The translations under genes were made by a program, and so were the position numbers. From Pseudoflavitalea rhizosphaerae (GTDB lineage: Bacteria > Bacteroidota > Bacteroidia > Chitinophagales > Chitinophagaceae), in NCBI RefSeq assembly GCF_003991355.1, contig NZ_RCSU01000001.1, positions 248,001-312,000 of the forward strand: DNA of 64,000 nucleotides. The letters run 5' to 3'. Within the stretch, counting starts at the first letter, position 1. Each line of letters opens with the position of its first letter. Positions 57,199 through 64,000 of this stretch are shown here, one piece after another. A model generated the notes under the pieces. That model was not told the origin of the DNA, did no database searches, and was given only the letters and a program-made list of their open reading frames with translations.

Positions 57199-58830
57199 AT
57201 GATAAATCTGGAATTCAACAAGAACGAAGATGCAATGAAGCTGGCTGTGAGTCAGCTCAGGCAGCGCTGGGAGCAGGTTTCCCTTGGCGGCGGGAAGAAA
57301 GCCATTGAAAAGCAACACGACAAGAAAAAACTCACCGCCCGCGAAAGGATCGAGTATCTGCGTGACGGGAACACACCTTTTACAGAGATCGGCGCGCTTT
57401 GCGGGTGGGAAATGTACAAGGACGAAGGCGGCTGCCCATCGGGTGGCACTGTAGCCGGAATCGGTTATGTCAGTGGCCGCCAGTGCGTGATCGTGGCCAA
57501 TGATCAGACCGTTAAAGCCGGCGCCTGGTTCCCCATCACCGGCAAAAAGAACCTTCGCATGCAGGAGATCTCCATGGAGAACAACCTGCCCATCATTTAC
57601 CTGGTGGACAGCGCCGGTGTTTATCTCCCCATGCAGTCTGAGATCTTCCCTGACAAAGAACATTTCGGCCGTATCTTCCGCAACAATGCAAAGATGAGCG
57701 CCATGGGCATCACACAGATCGCAGCTGTGATGGGTTCCTGCGTGGCAGGAGGCGCCTATCTCCCATTGATGAGCGATGAAGTACTGATGGTAGACAACAA
57801 CAGTTCCATCGCCCTGGCCGGACCTTACCTGGTGAAGGCAGCTATCGGGGAAGATATCGATATCCTCACACTCGGAGGATCAGTTACGCATACTGCTATC
57901 AGTGGTAATGCAGACTATCGTTTCGAATCAGAAGAAGCCTGCCTCGATTATATCAAAAGCCTGATGAGCAAACTCGGTCATGGTCCAAAAGCAGGATTCG
58001 ACCGCATCACTCCTGCTCCTCCCAAAAAAGATCCGCAGGAGCTTTATGGCATCATGCCATCCGATGCCACCAAACCTTATGATATGCTGGATATCATCGA
58101 GCGGTTTGTTGACAATTCCGAATTCGAGCAGTTCAAAGAAGACTATGGCAAAACTATCCTTACCGGTTATGCGCGTGTTGATGGCTGGGCGGTAGGCATC
58201 GTTGCCAACCAGCGGAAAATGGTGAAGAACCATAAAGGTGAAATGCAGATGGGTGGCGTCATCTACAACGATAGTGCAGATAAGGTAGCACGCTTTGTGA
58301 TGAACTGCAACCAGAAAAAGATCCCGCTGATCTTCCTGCAGGATGTAACTGGTTTTATGGTAGGCAGCAGAAGCGAACATGCCGGCATCATCAAGGACGG
58401 TGCTAAAATGGTGAATGCTGTGGCCAATTCCGTAGTTCCAAAGATCACCATCTATATCGGCAACTCATATGGCGCAGGCAATTATGCTATGTGCGGAAAA
58501 GCCTACGATCCCCGCTTCATCTATGCGTGGCCGTATGCACGCCTTGCCGCAATGGGCGGAGAACAGGCAGCCAAAACAGTACTGCAAAGCCAGATCAATA
58601 GCCTAAAATCAAAAGGCAAGGAACTTACACCCGATGAAGAGAATGCCTTGCTTGAAAAGATCCGTGAACGTTATGAAGAGCAGAGCACAGCTTATTATGC
58701 AGCCGCGCGACTGATGGTGGATGGCATCATCGATCCTGTTGATACCAGGCGAGTGATTGCAGAAGGCATTGCGGCTGCCAATCACAATCCGCATATCGAG
58801 CCTTTCAGAACGGGAGTGATACAGGTTTAA
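57199..58830 (+). CDS. Acyl-CoA carboxylase carboxyltransferase (beta) subunit
   Basis: 543 residues from 57199; an in-frame ATG at 57148 would add 17 hydrophobic residues not expected in this cytoplasmic enzyme. Two crotonase-like halves: GGCPSGGTVAGIGYVSGR and MGSCVAGGAYLPLMSDE in the N-half, FLQDVTGFMVGSRSEHAGI and YGAGNYAMCGKAYDPRF in the C-half. Closest to methylcrotonyl-/geranyl-CoA-type beta subunits (SEIFPDKEHFGRIFRNNA). It transfers carboxybiotin CO2 to an acyl-CoA. The biotin carboxylase/carrier partner is not in the window. Confidence 0.92.
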   Translation: MINLEFNKNEDAMKLAVSQLRQRWEQVSLGGGKKAIEKQHDKKKLTARERIEYLRDGNTPFTEIGALCGWEMYKDEGGCPSGGTVAGIGYVSGRQCVIVANDQTVKAGAWFPITGKKNLRMQEISMENNLPIIYLVDSAGVYLPMQSEIFPDKEHFGRIFRNNAKMSAMGITQIAAVMGSCVAGGAYLPLMSDEVLMVDNNSSIALAGPYLVKAAIGEDIDILTLGGSVTHTAISGNADYRFESEEACLDYIKSLMSKLGHGPKAGFDRITPAPPKKDPQELYGIMPSDATKPYDMLDIIERFVDNSEFEQFKEDYGKTILTGYARVDGWAVGIVANQRKMVKNHKGEMQMGGVIYNDSADKVARFVMNCNQKKIPLIFLQDVTGFMVGSRSEHAGIIKDGAKMVNAVANSVVPKITIYIGNSYGAGNYAMCGKAYDPRFIYAWPYARLAAMGGEQAAKTVLQSQINSLKSKGKELTPDEENALLEKIRERYEEQSTAYYAAARLMVDGIIDPVDTRRVIAEGIAAANHNPHIEPFRTGVIQV

Positions 58831-58835
58831 ATGAT

Positions 58836-58843
58836 TACATTTG
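58836..58843 (+). promoter_or_regulatory. Bacteroidota-type -7 box before rnhA
   Basis: TACATTTG fits TAnnTTTG, placed 37 bases upstream of the RNase H start and just after the carboxylase stop, at a spacing consistent with transcription beginning shortly before rnhA. Confidence 0.5.
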
Positions 58844-58879
58844 CCGCCTTTCTTATTAAAGACTGACGGAAGAAAATAT

Positions 58880-59347
58880 ATGTCGAAAGAACTGATCATT
58901 TATACAGATGGCTCTTCCCGCGGTAACCCCGGTCCGGGTGGCTATGGCGCCATCCTGATGTGGGGAGGAAAAGCGAAAGAGCTCTCTGCCGGATTCCGCA
59001 AAACCACCAATAACCGTATGGAACTGATGGCCGTGATCGCTGCACTGGAAGCGCTCAACAGGCCGGGCCTGAACATCACCATCTATTCGGATTCACAATA
59101 CGTGGTGAAAGCCGTGCAGGAAGGCTGGCTCCGCAACTGGATCCGTACCAATTTCAAAGGAGGCAAGAAGAACAAAGATCTCTGGTTGCGGTACGATTTA
59201 CTGGCGCAAAAGCATCAAGTCAAATTCGTGTGGGTGAAAGGTCATGCGGACAATCCCTATAACAACCGCTGTGATGTGCTGGCCACAACAGCAGCCGATC
59301 AGAAAGGGCTTCCGCCTGACCTGGGATTTGAGAGCGGGGAGAATTAA
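58880..59347 (+). CDS. rnhA: Ribonuclease HI
   Basis: 155 residues from the ATG at 58880, the standard length; a longer frame from 58841 overlaps the promoter box. Metal-binding acidic residues: Asp10 in YTDGSSRGNPG, Glu48 in NNRMELMA, Asp71 in IYSDSQYV, and the C-terminal VKGHADNPYNNRCD segment. It cuts the RNA strand of RNA-DNA hybrids. Confidence 0.96.
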   Translation: MSKELIIYTDGSSRGNPGPGGYGAILMWGGKAKELSAGFRKTTNNRMELMAVIAALEALNRPGLNITIYSDSQYVVKAVQEGWLRNWIRTNFKGGKKNKDLWLRYDLLAQKHQVKFVWVKGHADNPYNNRCDVLATTAADQKGLPPDLGFESGEN

Positions 59348-59383
59348 GCAGAACCATTCTTCAAATACCTTAAAACAACGTTC

Positions 59384-59869
59384 ATGAAGCAATTATCCAT
59401 TCCCGTTATACTGGCATTGCTTTTCAGTGCGTCATGCAATTTCAGCCAGGGTGTGAAAAAGGATCTGAACACCGGGCTTACCACCCATTACAAGGGATTC
59501 AGGATCGACGATAGTTACCTGGAAGATGAATCCGGCAACAAGATCAGTTCCAACAAAGTTGACATGGGCACTACCCTGTTCATCATCGCTAATGGTGTAA
59601 CTAATTACAAAGAGAAGAACGGAAGGGTTTACCCGGGTTGCAAAATTGTTCTTACAGATGCTTCCGGTAAAGAATTGCTGAACCTGCCCGATGCCTTCGC
59701 TGATATGAAAGATGGATTCAATCCTGAAGAAGCCACAAAACTCAGCGCAAGGTTAAGCACCGGTGACCCAATGCAGAAAGGATCCAACTATAACCTGAAA
59801 GCCACTTTTTTTGATAAGGAGAACAAAGAGAACCTGATTGTATCGGAAGTGAAGCTCGAAATGAAATAA
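59384..59869 (+). CDS. Hypothetical lipoprotein
   Basis: 161 residues with lipobox LFSASC near residue 18, so a lipid-anchored protein. The mature part is mainly beta-strand with the repeated pattern of a small immunoglobulin-like domain (YKGFRIDDSYLEDESGNKIS and ATFFDKENKENLIVSEVKLE). No family recognised with confidence. Thirty-six bases after rnhA on the same strand, with a strong terminator at its end. Confidence 0.75.
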   Translation: MKQLSIPVILALLFSASCNFSQGVKKDLNTGLTTHYKGFRIDDSYLEDESGNKISSNKVDMGTTLFIIANGVTNYKEKNGRVYPGCKIVLTDASGKELLNLPDAFADMKDGFNPEEATKLSARLSTGDPMQKGSNYNLKATFFDKENKENLIVSEVKLEMK

Positions 59870-59895
59870 AAAAATTGTAACTAACGTTAACGTAC

Positions 59896-59925
59896 AAATG
59901 CCCCGGATGTCCGGGGCATTTTTTA
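59896..59925 (+). terminator. Intrinsic terminator after the lipoprotein gene
   Basis: Twelve-base perfect stem AAATGCCCCGGA (59896-59907) and TCCGGGGCATTT (59910-59921) followed by TTTT. Confidence 0.9.
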
Positions 59926-60087
59926 TGCAATGAAATTATGCTTATATTTGAAATAATGCCATTCGGTTGTACATCACCGTGCAATCATTTACTTTCTGAC
60001 ATGAGCCCTTACATAAGTTAAGGGATTTCGTTTTGCTCATAATCATCCATCCAAACCAGGAATTTAAAATCAGCAGGAACTAAAACA

Positions 60088-60113
60088 GAAAAGCCCCGAT
60101 AAACGGAGCTTTT
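60088..60113. terminator. Hairpin in the gap before the Abi-like gene
   Basis: GAAAAGCCCCG (60088-60098) and CGGAGCTTTTC (60103-60113) pair with one mismatch. It lies in the 346-base gap 59870-60215, which otherwise contains only the terminator at 59896 and an A-run just before the Abi-like start. Confidence 0.5.
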
Positions 60114-60215
60114 CAATTCAATCACCCGGTTACGTTTCTGATTAGAAAGAGGCTTTACCGAGCATAACAGTTCAAAGTTAGCAATTTTATTTAATCACCA
60201 AAAAAAAAAATTGGT

Positions 60216-60899
60216 ATGGATTATTCCCGGTTGGAATATTTTATTTCAAAGCCACGGATGGATAAGTTTTTGTCGGCAGTTATGAATTCAGAACTGAATG
60301 CAAAAAAACTATACCATATCAACCTGAATGTATCCCGCAGTTTTTATCCGATACTGCATATGTTTGAAATTGCGCTGCGGAACGCCATGTATGAAAGACT
60401 GGCCATTCACTTCTCAAACCCGCACTGGATAGTTCATGAGAAGAACGGTTTTATGAGCGATCGTTCACTTGCAGTTTCAGGCTTCCACATGAAGCACTCC
60501 GTGCGTGAAGCGGAGGAGATCGTAAAGAACAAATACGGATCGGTTTCTGCAACCAGGGTAATGGCCAATCAGCATTTCGGATTTTGGACCAGGCTGTTTG
60601 ATCTGGCACATTATCGTTTGATCGGAGGAAGTATCATTCATTGCTTTCCTAACCGGCCTCCCTTCGCCAACAGAAGGGATATCGCCAGTAAGTTGAACCG
60701 TATCAGAAGTTTCAGGAACAGGATCTATCACAATGAGCCTATTTGTTTTTCGGGATACTGCCTCAACTTCGATCTGGCCACTACCACCCAAAAAGAGATC
60801 TATGAAGTACTCCAATGGATGGACCAGGACCTCGCTGTTTACGTGAGGCATTTTGATGATATAGAGGAAGAGCTTGCGCGCCTGGCTGACCTGCAATGA
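60216..60899 (+). CDS. Abi-like (AbiD/AbiF-type) HEPN-family protein
   Basis: 227 residues, all helical in appearance and lacking signal or membrane segments. The Abi_2-type pattern is recognisable: PILHMFEIALRNAMYERLA near the start and SFRNRIYHNEPI near 165-175. The latter carries RNxxxH (Arg about 167, Asn 168, His 172), the catalytic motif of HEPN ribonucleases that act in abortive infection and toxin systems. No antitoxin gene is adjacent. The function as phage defence is inferred from family; it may also act in RNA metabolism. Confidence 0.83.
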   Translation: MDYSRLEYFISKPRMDKFLSAVMNSELNAKKLYHINLNVSRSFYPILHMFEIALRNAMYERLAIHFSNPHWIVHEKNGFMSDRSLAVSGFHMKHSVREAEEIVKNKYGSVSATRVMANQHFGFWTRLFDLAHYRLIGGSIIHCFPNRPPFANRRDIASKLNRIRSFRNRIYHNEPICFSGYCLNFDLATTTQKEIYEVLQWMDQDLAVYVRHFDDIEEELARLADLQ

Positions 60900-60910
60900 A
60901 ACAGAAAGCA

Positions 60911-60947
60911 AAAGGGCGGAATCTCAGGTGAGAAACCGCCCTCTTTG
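60911..60947. terminator. Bidirectional terminator between the Abi-like and DUF6580 genes
   Basis: GGGCGG (60914-60919) pairs with CCGCCC (60936-60941), with an inner TCTCA/TGAGA stem and A/T-rich flanks on both sides, suited to the two converging genes. Confidence 0.7.
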
Positions 60948-60967
60948 CATTGTATCTTTTACCGGAA

Positions 60968-61531
60968 CTAAGCCACGGCAGTTTTTGTTTCACGCTTTCC
61001 TAGCAGGTACCAGGTTCCGAAGAACAGGCCGCTGAATGCTACAGTAGCCATCAGGCTACCTTTGTAAAAAGGAATGCCGGCTGCATAGCAAGCCATCAGA
61101 CCTTCCCATGTTTTGGGATATTCTACATAATCACCAACGCCTGCCCAGGTGAGGAAATTGGATACGAGGAAGAAAAATGTGGGACCTGCCAGTGAAGCTG
61201 CCAGTACATTCTTCACATTCACTTTCTTTATCATCATTCCGAATACAGTCACGGAACTGAAGAGCAGGTAATTGATCCACATACCGCCATAGAAACCTCC
61301 GTAGGGAGACATACCGGCAGCATACAGTCCCTGATACAACAGGTCTGAGATCAGCATGGACAATACAGGGAATAGGAAGGCAAGCTTTCTGTCTTTGATC
61401 ATGGCGCCACTGAAGAGGGCTATCGCCAGCTGGGGAGCAAAGCCCAATGGCCTGTCAGGGATAACACGATAAACGGCAGCAACGATCACCATCACTACCA
61501 GGCTCCAGATCAATTTCTTGTTTGATTTCAT
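60968..61531 (-). CDS. DUF6580-type integral membrane protein (ECF-transporter-like)
   Basis: 187 residues from the ATG at 61531; an earlier ATG at 61576 would add 15 residues. Five to six transmembrane helices. FAPQLAIALFSGA and SMLISDLLYQGLY resemble the substrate-binding S components of energy-coupling-factor transporters, to which this family is related. Substrate unknown; no ECF ATPase nearby. Divergent from ahpC. Confidence 0.75.
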   Translation of the reverse strand: MKSNKKLIWSLVVMVIVAAVYRVIPDRPLGFAPQLAIALFSGAMIKDRKLAFLFPVLSMLISDLLYQGLYAAGMSPYGGFYGGMWINYLLFSSVTVFGMMIKKVNVKNVLAASLAGPTFFFLVSNFLTWAGVGDYVEYPKTWEGLMACYAAGIPFYKGSLMATVAFSGLFFGTWYLLGKRETKTAVA

Positions 61532-61604
61532 AATGGAAAGTAATAGAGCCCAAAAGTACAATTTTTTCGCATACACGACACCCTGCCGGAACTCCCCTCT
61601 CCTT

Positions 61605-61640
61605 ATAGATAAAAACTATCGATCAATAGAGAATGTTTAT
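61605..61640. promoter_or_regulatory. OxyR-like operator before ahpC
   Basis: ATAG (61605) - 7 - CTAT (61616) - 6 - ATAG (61626) - 7 - TTAT (61637). This approximates the OxyR consensus of four ATAG/CTAT elements spaced by 7. It lies just upstream of the -7 box of the peroxiredoxin operon. Confidence 0.55.
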
Positions 61641-61662
61641 AGTTATCTATCATTTACAACCT

Positions 61663-61670
61663 TACTTTTG
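61663..61670 (+). promoter_or_regulatory. -7 box of the ahpC-ahpD operon
   Basis: TACTTTTG, an exact TAnnTTTG match, 61 bases upstream of ahpC and 23 bases downstream of the OxyR-like site. Confidence 0.6.
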
Positions 61671-61730
61671 CGTCACCATTCGATTGCTCCACAGAGAAAA
61701 GTTCAGCATTAAAATTTCAAACAACAATAT

Positions 61731-62300
61731 ATGTCCAACAGAATTTTGTCTATTGGGAGTCAATTCCCTGCATTCAAGAAAAAGGCAGTAGTATCTACAG
61801 AGAAAGGAAAAGAGTTCGCAGACCTCACACAGGACCATGCAAGCAGCCAGGGTCAGTGGATGGTGATGTTCTGGTGGCCAAAGGATTTCACTTTCGTTTG
61901 CCCTACAGAGATCGCTGAGTTCAACAAGAAAGCATCTGATTTCGCAGACCGCGATACAGTGCTGATCGGTGCTTCTACTGATTCCGAGTTCGTACACCTG
62001 GCCTGGAGAAAAGATCACGCTGATCTGAAAGACCTGAAGTTTCCCATGCTGGCAGACACTTCCAAATCACTGGCTGAAGAGCTGGGTATCCTGGACAATG
62101 AAGAAAAGATCGCTTACCGCGCAACTTTCATCATCGATCCACAGGGTATCGTTCGTTGGGTAAGTGTATACGATCTGAACGTAGGCCGTAATGTACAGGA
62201 AGTGCTCCGCGTACTGGACGCCCTGCAAACAGACGAACTCTGCCCCTGCAACTGGAATAAAGGTCAGGAAACACTGACTACCCAGTTGAACATGAACTAA
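61731..62300 (+). CDS. ahpC: Peroxiredoxin AhpC
   Basis: 189 residues. Typical 2-Cys peroxiredoxin: peroxidatic Cys57 in FTFVCPTEI and resolving cysteine in ELCPCNW (Cys171 or 173). Reduces H2O2 and organic hydroperoxides. Followed 15 bases later by ahpD, which can supply electrons; no AhpF gene is present here. The upstream OxyR-like site suggests peroxide induction. Confidence 0.95.
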   Translation: MSNRILSIGSQFPAFKKKAVVSTEKGKEFADLTQDHASSQGQWMVMFWWPKDFTFVCPTEIAEFNKKASDFADRDTVLIGASTDSEFVHLAWRKDHADLKDLKFPMLADTSKSLAEELGILDNEEKIAYRATFIIDPQGIVRWVSVYDLNVGRNVQEVLRVLDALQTDELCPCNWNKGQETLTTQLNMN

Positions 62301-62315
62301 TCAAAATCCGGAACC

Positions 62316-62912
62316 ATGAGCGTTGAAGTAATCCAGAACGAGACTTTTCAAAATCTGCTGGCGGAACTGAACATCCCCAACTACATGCCTTCTGCCAATG
62401 CACAGGCATTGCTGCAGGTGAATGCCAGGTATATCAAGGATCTCAAGATCAATACCAGCAATGTACTGAGCAACACGCAGTACCTTACCCGCAAGGAAGC
62501 ATTGTTGCTGGCGCTGGGCGTTGCAGTGAATGAGCGCGTGATCTTCCTGCAGGAAGCTTTCACCGGCCTGGCAAAAGATGCCGGCGCCACAGAAGCTGAA
62601 ATAGCAGAGATGATCGCCTGTACTTCATTGATGGCAACCAATAATGTATTCTACAGGTTCCGTCACTTCATGCAGAAAGAATATTACACAGCCACTCCGG
62701 CAGGTATCAAGATGAGCATCATGATGAATCCTGTACTGGGCAAGGAGTTCTTTGAGCTGGCAAGTTTAGTGATCTCCTCCATCAATGGCTGCGAGATGTG
62801 CGTTACCTCCCATGAGCAATCCGTACTGCAACACGGCAGCAGCGAAGGCAAAGTGCTGGAAGCTGTGAAGCTGGGCGCAGTGATCAAAGGATTGATCACC
62901 ATCTTAGCGTAA
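62316..62912 (+). CDS. ahpD: AhpD-like carboxymuconolactone decarboxylase-family protein
   Basis: 198 residues. The catalytic CxxC is INGCEMCVTSHEQ (Cys159 and Cys162) followed by the conserved His. AhpD proteins reduce AhpC using lipoylated proteins and have weak peroxidase activity of their own. Co-transcribed with ahpC and ended by a terminator. Confidence 0.9.
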   Translation: MSVEVIQNETFQNLLAELNIPNYMPSANAQALLQVNARYIKDLKINTSNVLSNTQYLTRKEALLLALGVAVNERVIFLQEAFTGLAKDAGATEAEIAEMIACTSLMATNNVFYRFRHFMQKEYYTATPAGIKMSIMMNPVLGKEFFELASLVISSINGCEMCVTSHEQSVLQHGSSEGKVLEAVKLGAVIKGLITILA

Positions 62913-62933
62913 ATGTTCAAGTAACAAATAGGT

Positions 62934-62963
62934 CGGGGCTGTATTCTTGCAGCCCCGTTTTTA
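62934..62963 (+). terminator. Intrinsic terminator after ahpD
   Basis: Stem CGGGGCTG (62934-62941) and CAGCCCCG (62950-62957) followed by TTTTTA. Confidence 0.85.
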
Positions 62964-63020
62964 TTTATTCAGGTAACTTTAGCGATCAGCAAATAGAGAT
63001 ATCGGGGAATAGTTGGGCGA

Positions 63021-63150
63021 TGCAGGGTGCGGCCAGTCGCTCGCCTCTGGCGAGTGACTTCTAATTGTTCGCCTCCGGCGAACACCGCGTCGCCGGAGGC
63101 GACTAAATACAAGTCACTCGCCAGAGGCGAGCGACTGGCCACACCCTGCA
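63021..63150. repeat. Nested palindromic repeat (REP/BIME-like)
   Basis: Outer arms 63021-63060 and 63111-63150 are inverted copies matching 39 of 40 bases. The 50-base centre contains two more hairpins, GTTCGCC/GGCGAAC and GTCGCC/GGCGAC, which can also pair with each other. All hairpins share the core pattern TCGCC-NNN-GGCGA. It lies between ahpD and manA. A single related unit occurs at 33685-33710. Confidence 0.85.
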
Positions 63151-63175
63151 TATTCCGACTGCTCCCCGATCACAT

Positions 63176-64000
63176 TCAAATCCCGGCAGTTGCCCTGAAG
63201 ATCACTACTTCGTCTCCTATAGCTTTTATTCTTACTTCAGCGCCGGGGATGGCCAGCATGGATTCACCACGGTTCAGCTCAAACGAAGTATCACCACTTT
63301 TGATCTCAGCCTTACCGGCCAATGCAAAGAAAATATCGGCGGTATCAACAGGCAGGCTCAGGCTCTCCCCTTCCGGCAACCAGATCTGGCGAAGTTCAAA
63401 ATCAGGCGCCGGTGTTTTGAAACGTGTTTCGGCAAACTGTCCTTCCGGTGTTTCCATTTCCACAGAGCCCATGATGAGCCGCGGCTCAACAGGTGTGAAC
63501 TTCACATGCTTCATCAGTTCATCTACATCCACATGTTTATTGGTGAGGCCACCACGCAATACGTTATCTGAATTGGCCATGATCTCCATATTCTGTCCTT
63601 CGAGGTAAGCATGCGGTACGCCTGCATCCTGGAAGATGGCATAGTCCGGTTCGATACGAACGAGATTGAAGAGATAGATAGAGAAAATGCCGCGATCGAT
63701 GCGGCCTGGTTCATTGAATGTGATGGCTGCGCGCGCGGCCCAGAAACTGGGATCGGATTTCTCCAGCTTGCCTTCCTTGTAAAGCGGGATGATGCGATCC
63801 AGCAGCGGTTGTAATGCCTGGTTCACTTCTTCCTGTGGCATGGTCATAACATGCTTGTATATCCGCGCATGATCTGTTTGATCATGATACGGGATGAGGA
63901 AGTTCAGTTCAGGGATCTTCCCGATGATCACTGCAGTGTCCTCTGTACTTCTGAATCCGTGCAGGAGCCAGAAATCAGAGAGGGCCACCATCAGTTCGGG
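63176..64000 (-). CDS. manA: Mannose-6-phosphate isomerase, class I (C-terminal part, cut by window edge)
   Basis: Partial: the frame is open at base 64000 and the visible 274 residues are the C-terminal two thirds. Characteristic segments: PELMVALSDFWLLHGF at the edge and GVPHAYLEGQNMEIMANS then DNVLRGGLTNKHVDV, containing zinc and substrate residues. It interconverts mannose-6-phosphate and fructose-6-phosphate in the cytoplasm. The C-terminus has the usual second cupin domain. Confidence 0.93.
   Translation of the reverse strand, partial: PELMVALSDFWLLHGFRSTEDTAVIIGKIPELNFLIPYHDQTDHARIYKHVMTMPQEEVNQALQPLLDRIIPLYKEGKLEKSDPSFWAARAAITFNEPGRIDRGIFSIYLFNLVRIEPDYAIFQDAGVPHAYLEGQNMEIMANSDNVLRGGLTNKHVDVDELMKHVKFTPVEPRLIMGSVEMETPEGQFAETRFKTPAPDFELRQIWLPEGESLSLPVDTADIFFALAGKAEIKSGDTSFELNRGESMLAIPGAEVRIKAIGDEVVIFRATAGI

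Overview
The window looks like chromosomal DNA from a Bacteroidota bacterium, most likely family Chitinophagaceae (Chitinophaga/Pseudobacter-like). The grounds are two SusC/SusD pairs, a hybrid two-component regulator, a type IX secretion C-terminal domain, ECF sigma/FecR signalling, DUF6520-type small exported peptides and TAnnTTTG-type promoter boxes. No rRNA, tRNA, CRISPR array, insertion sequence or prophage core was recognised.

Bases 1-33,500 form a large carbohydrate-utilisation island. A GH3-GH31-GH97 operon (minus strand; the GH97 runs off the left edge) is divergent from a hybrid two-component sensor and a CE1-type esterase. An inverted-repeat operator candidate lies before the GH3 gene and recurs, with the same spacing, before the esterase. 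Next come two divergent operons. On the minus strand: AraC regulator, FGGY kinase, BASS-family transporter, a Sec-exported RraA-like protein and a Tat-exported enolase-superfamily dehydratase. On the plus strand: SusC, SusD, a ketoglutarate-semialdehyde-type dehydrogenase, an IlvD/EDD-family aldonate dehydratase, an FAH-family 2-keto-3-deoxy-pentonate dehydratase and a GntP permease. The three plus-strand enzymes together make a non-phosphorylative (Weimberg-type) route from a pentonic acid to 2-oxoglutarate, without the sugar dehydrogenase or lactonase. A GH127 arabinofuranosidase and a second GH97 close the island. The whole is best read as uptake and oxidation of arabinose/xylose-containing glycans or their aldonic acids.

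Bases 33,500-46,500 hold a decayed GNAT acetyltransferase remnant beside a palindromic repeat, a Na+/H+ antiporter, an ankyrin-repeat protein, a MauE/DoxX-like membrane protein with a CxCGG motif, two small Cys-rich exported DUF6520-type peptides each with its own terminator, and a complete sigma/FecR/SusC/SusD surface-signalling unit.

Bases 46,600-53,200 are the most unusual part: one tightly packed six-gene operon of three paralogous phage-tail-collar (microcystin-dependent-protein-like) proteins, a periplasmic-binding-fold protein with no signal peptide, a formyltransferase with an intact N-H-D triad and an SBBP/SprB-type protein with a type IX sorting domain. There is no phage context, so this is proposed as a candidate undescribed surface-appendage or sensing system.

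Bases 53,400-64,000 are mostly housekeeping: DUF2130 coiled-coil protein, phosphopantetheinyl transferase, dCTP deaminase, DUF3810 metalloprotease-like membrane protein, acyl-CoA carboxylase, RNase H, a lipoprotein, an Abi/HEPN protein, a DUF6580 membrane protein, ahpC-ahpD behind an OxyR-like site, a nested palindromic repeat and a mannose-6-phosphate isomerase that runs off the right edge.
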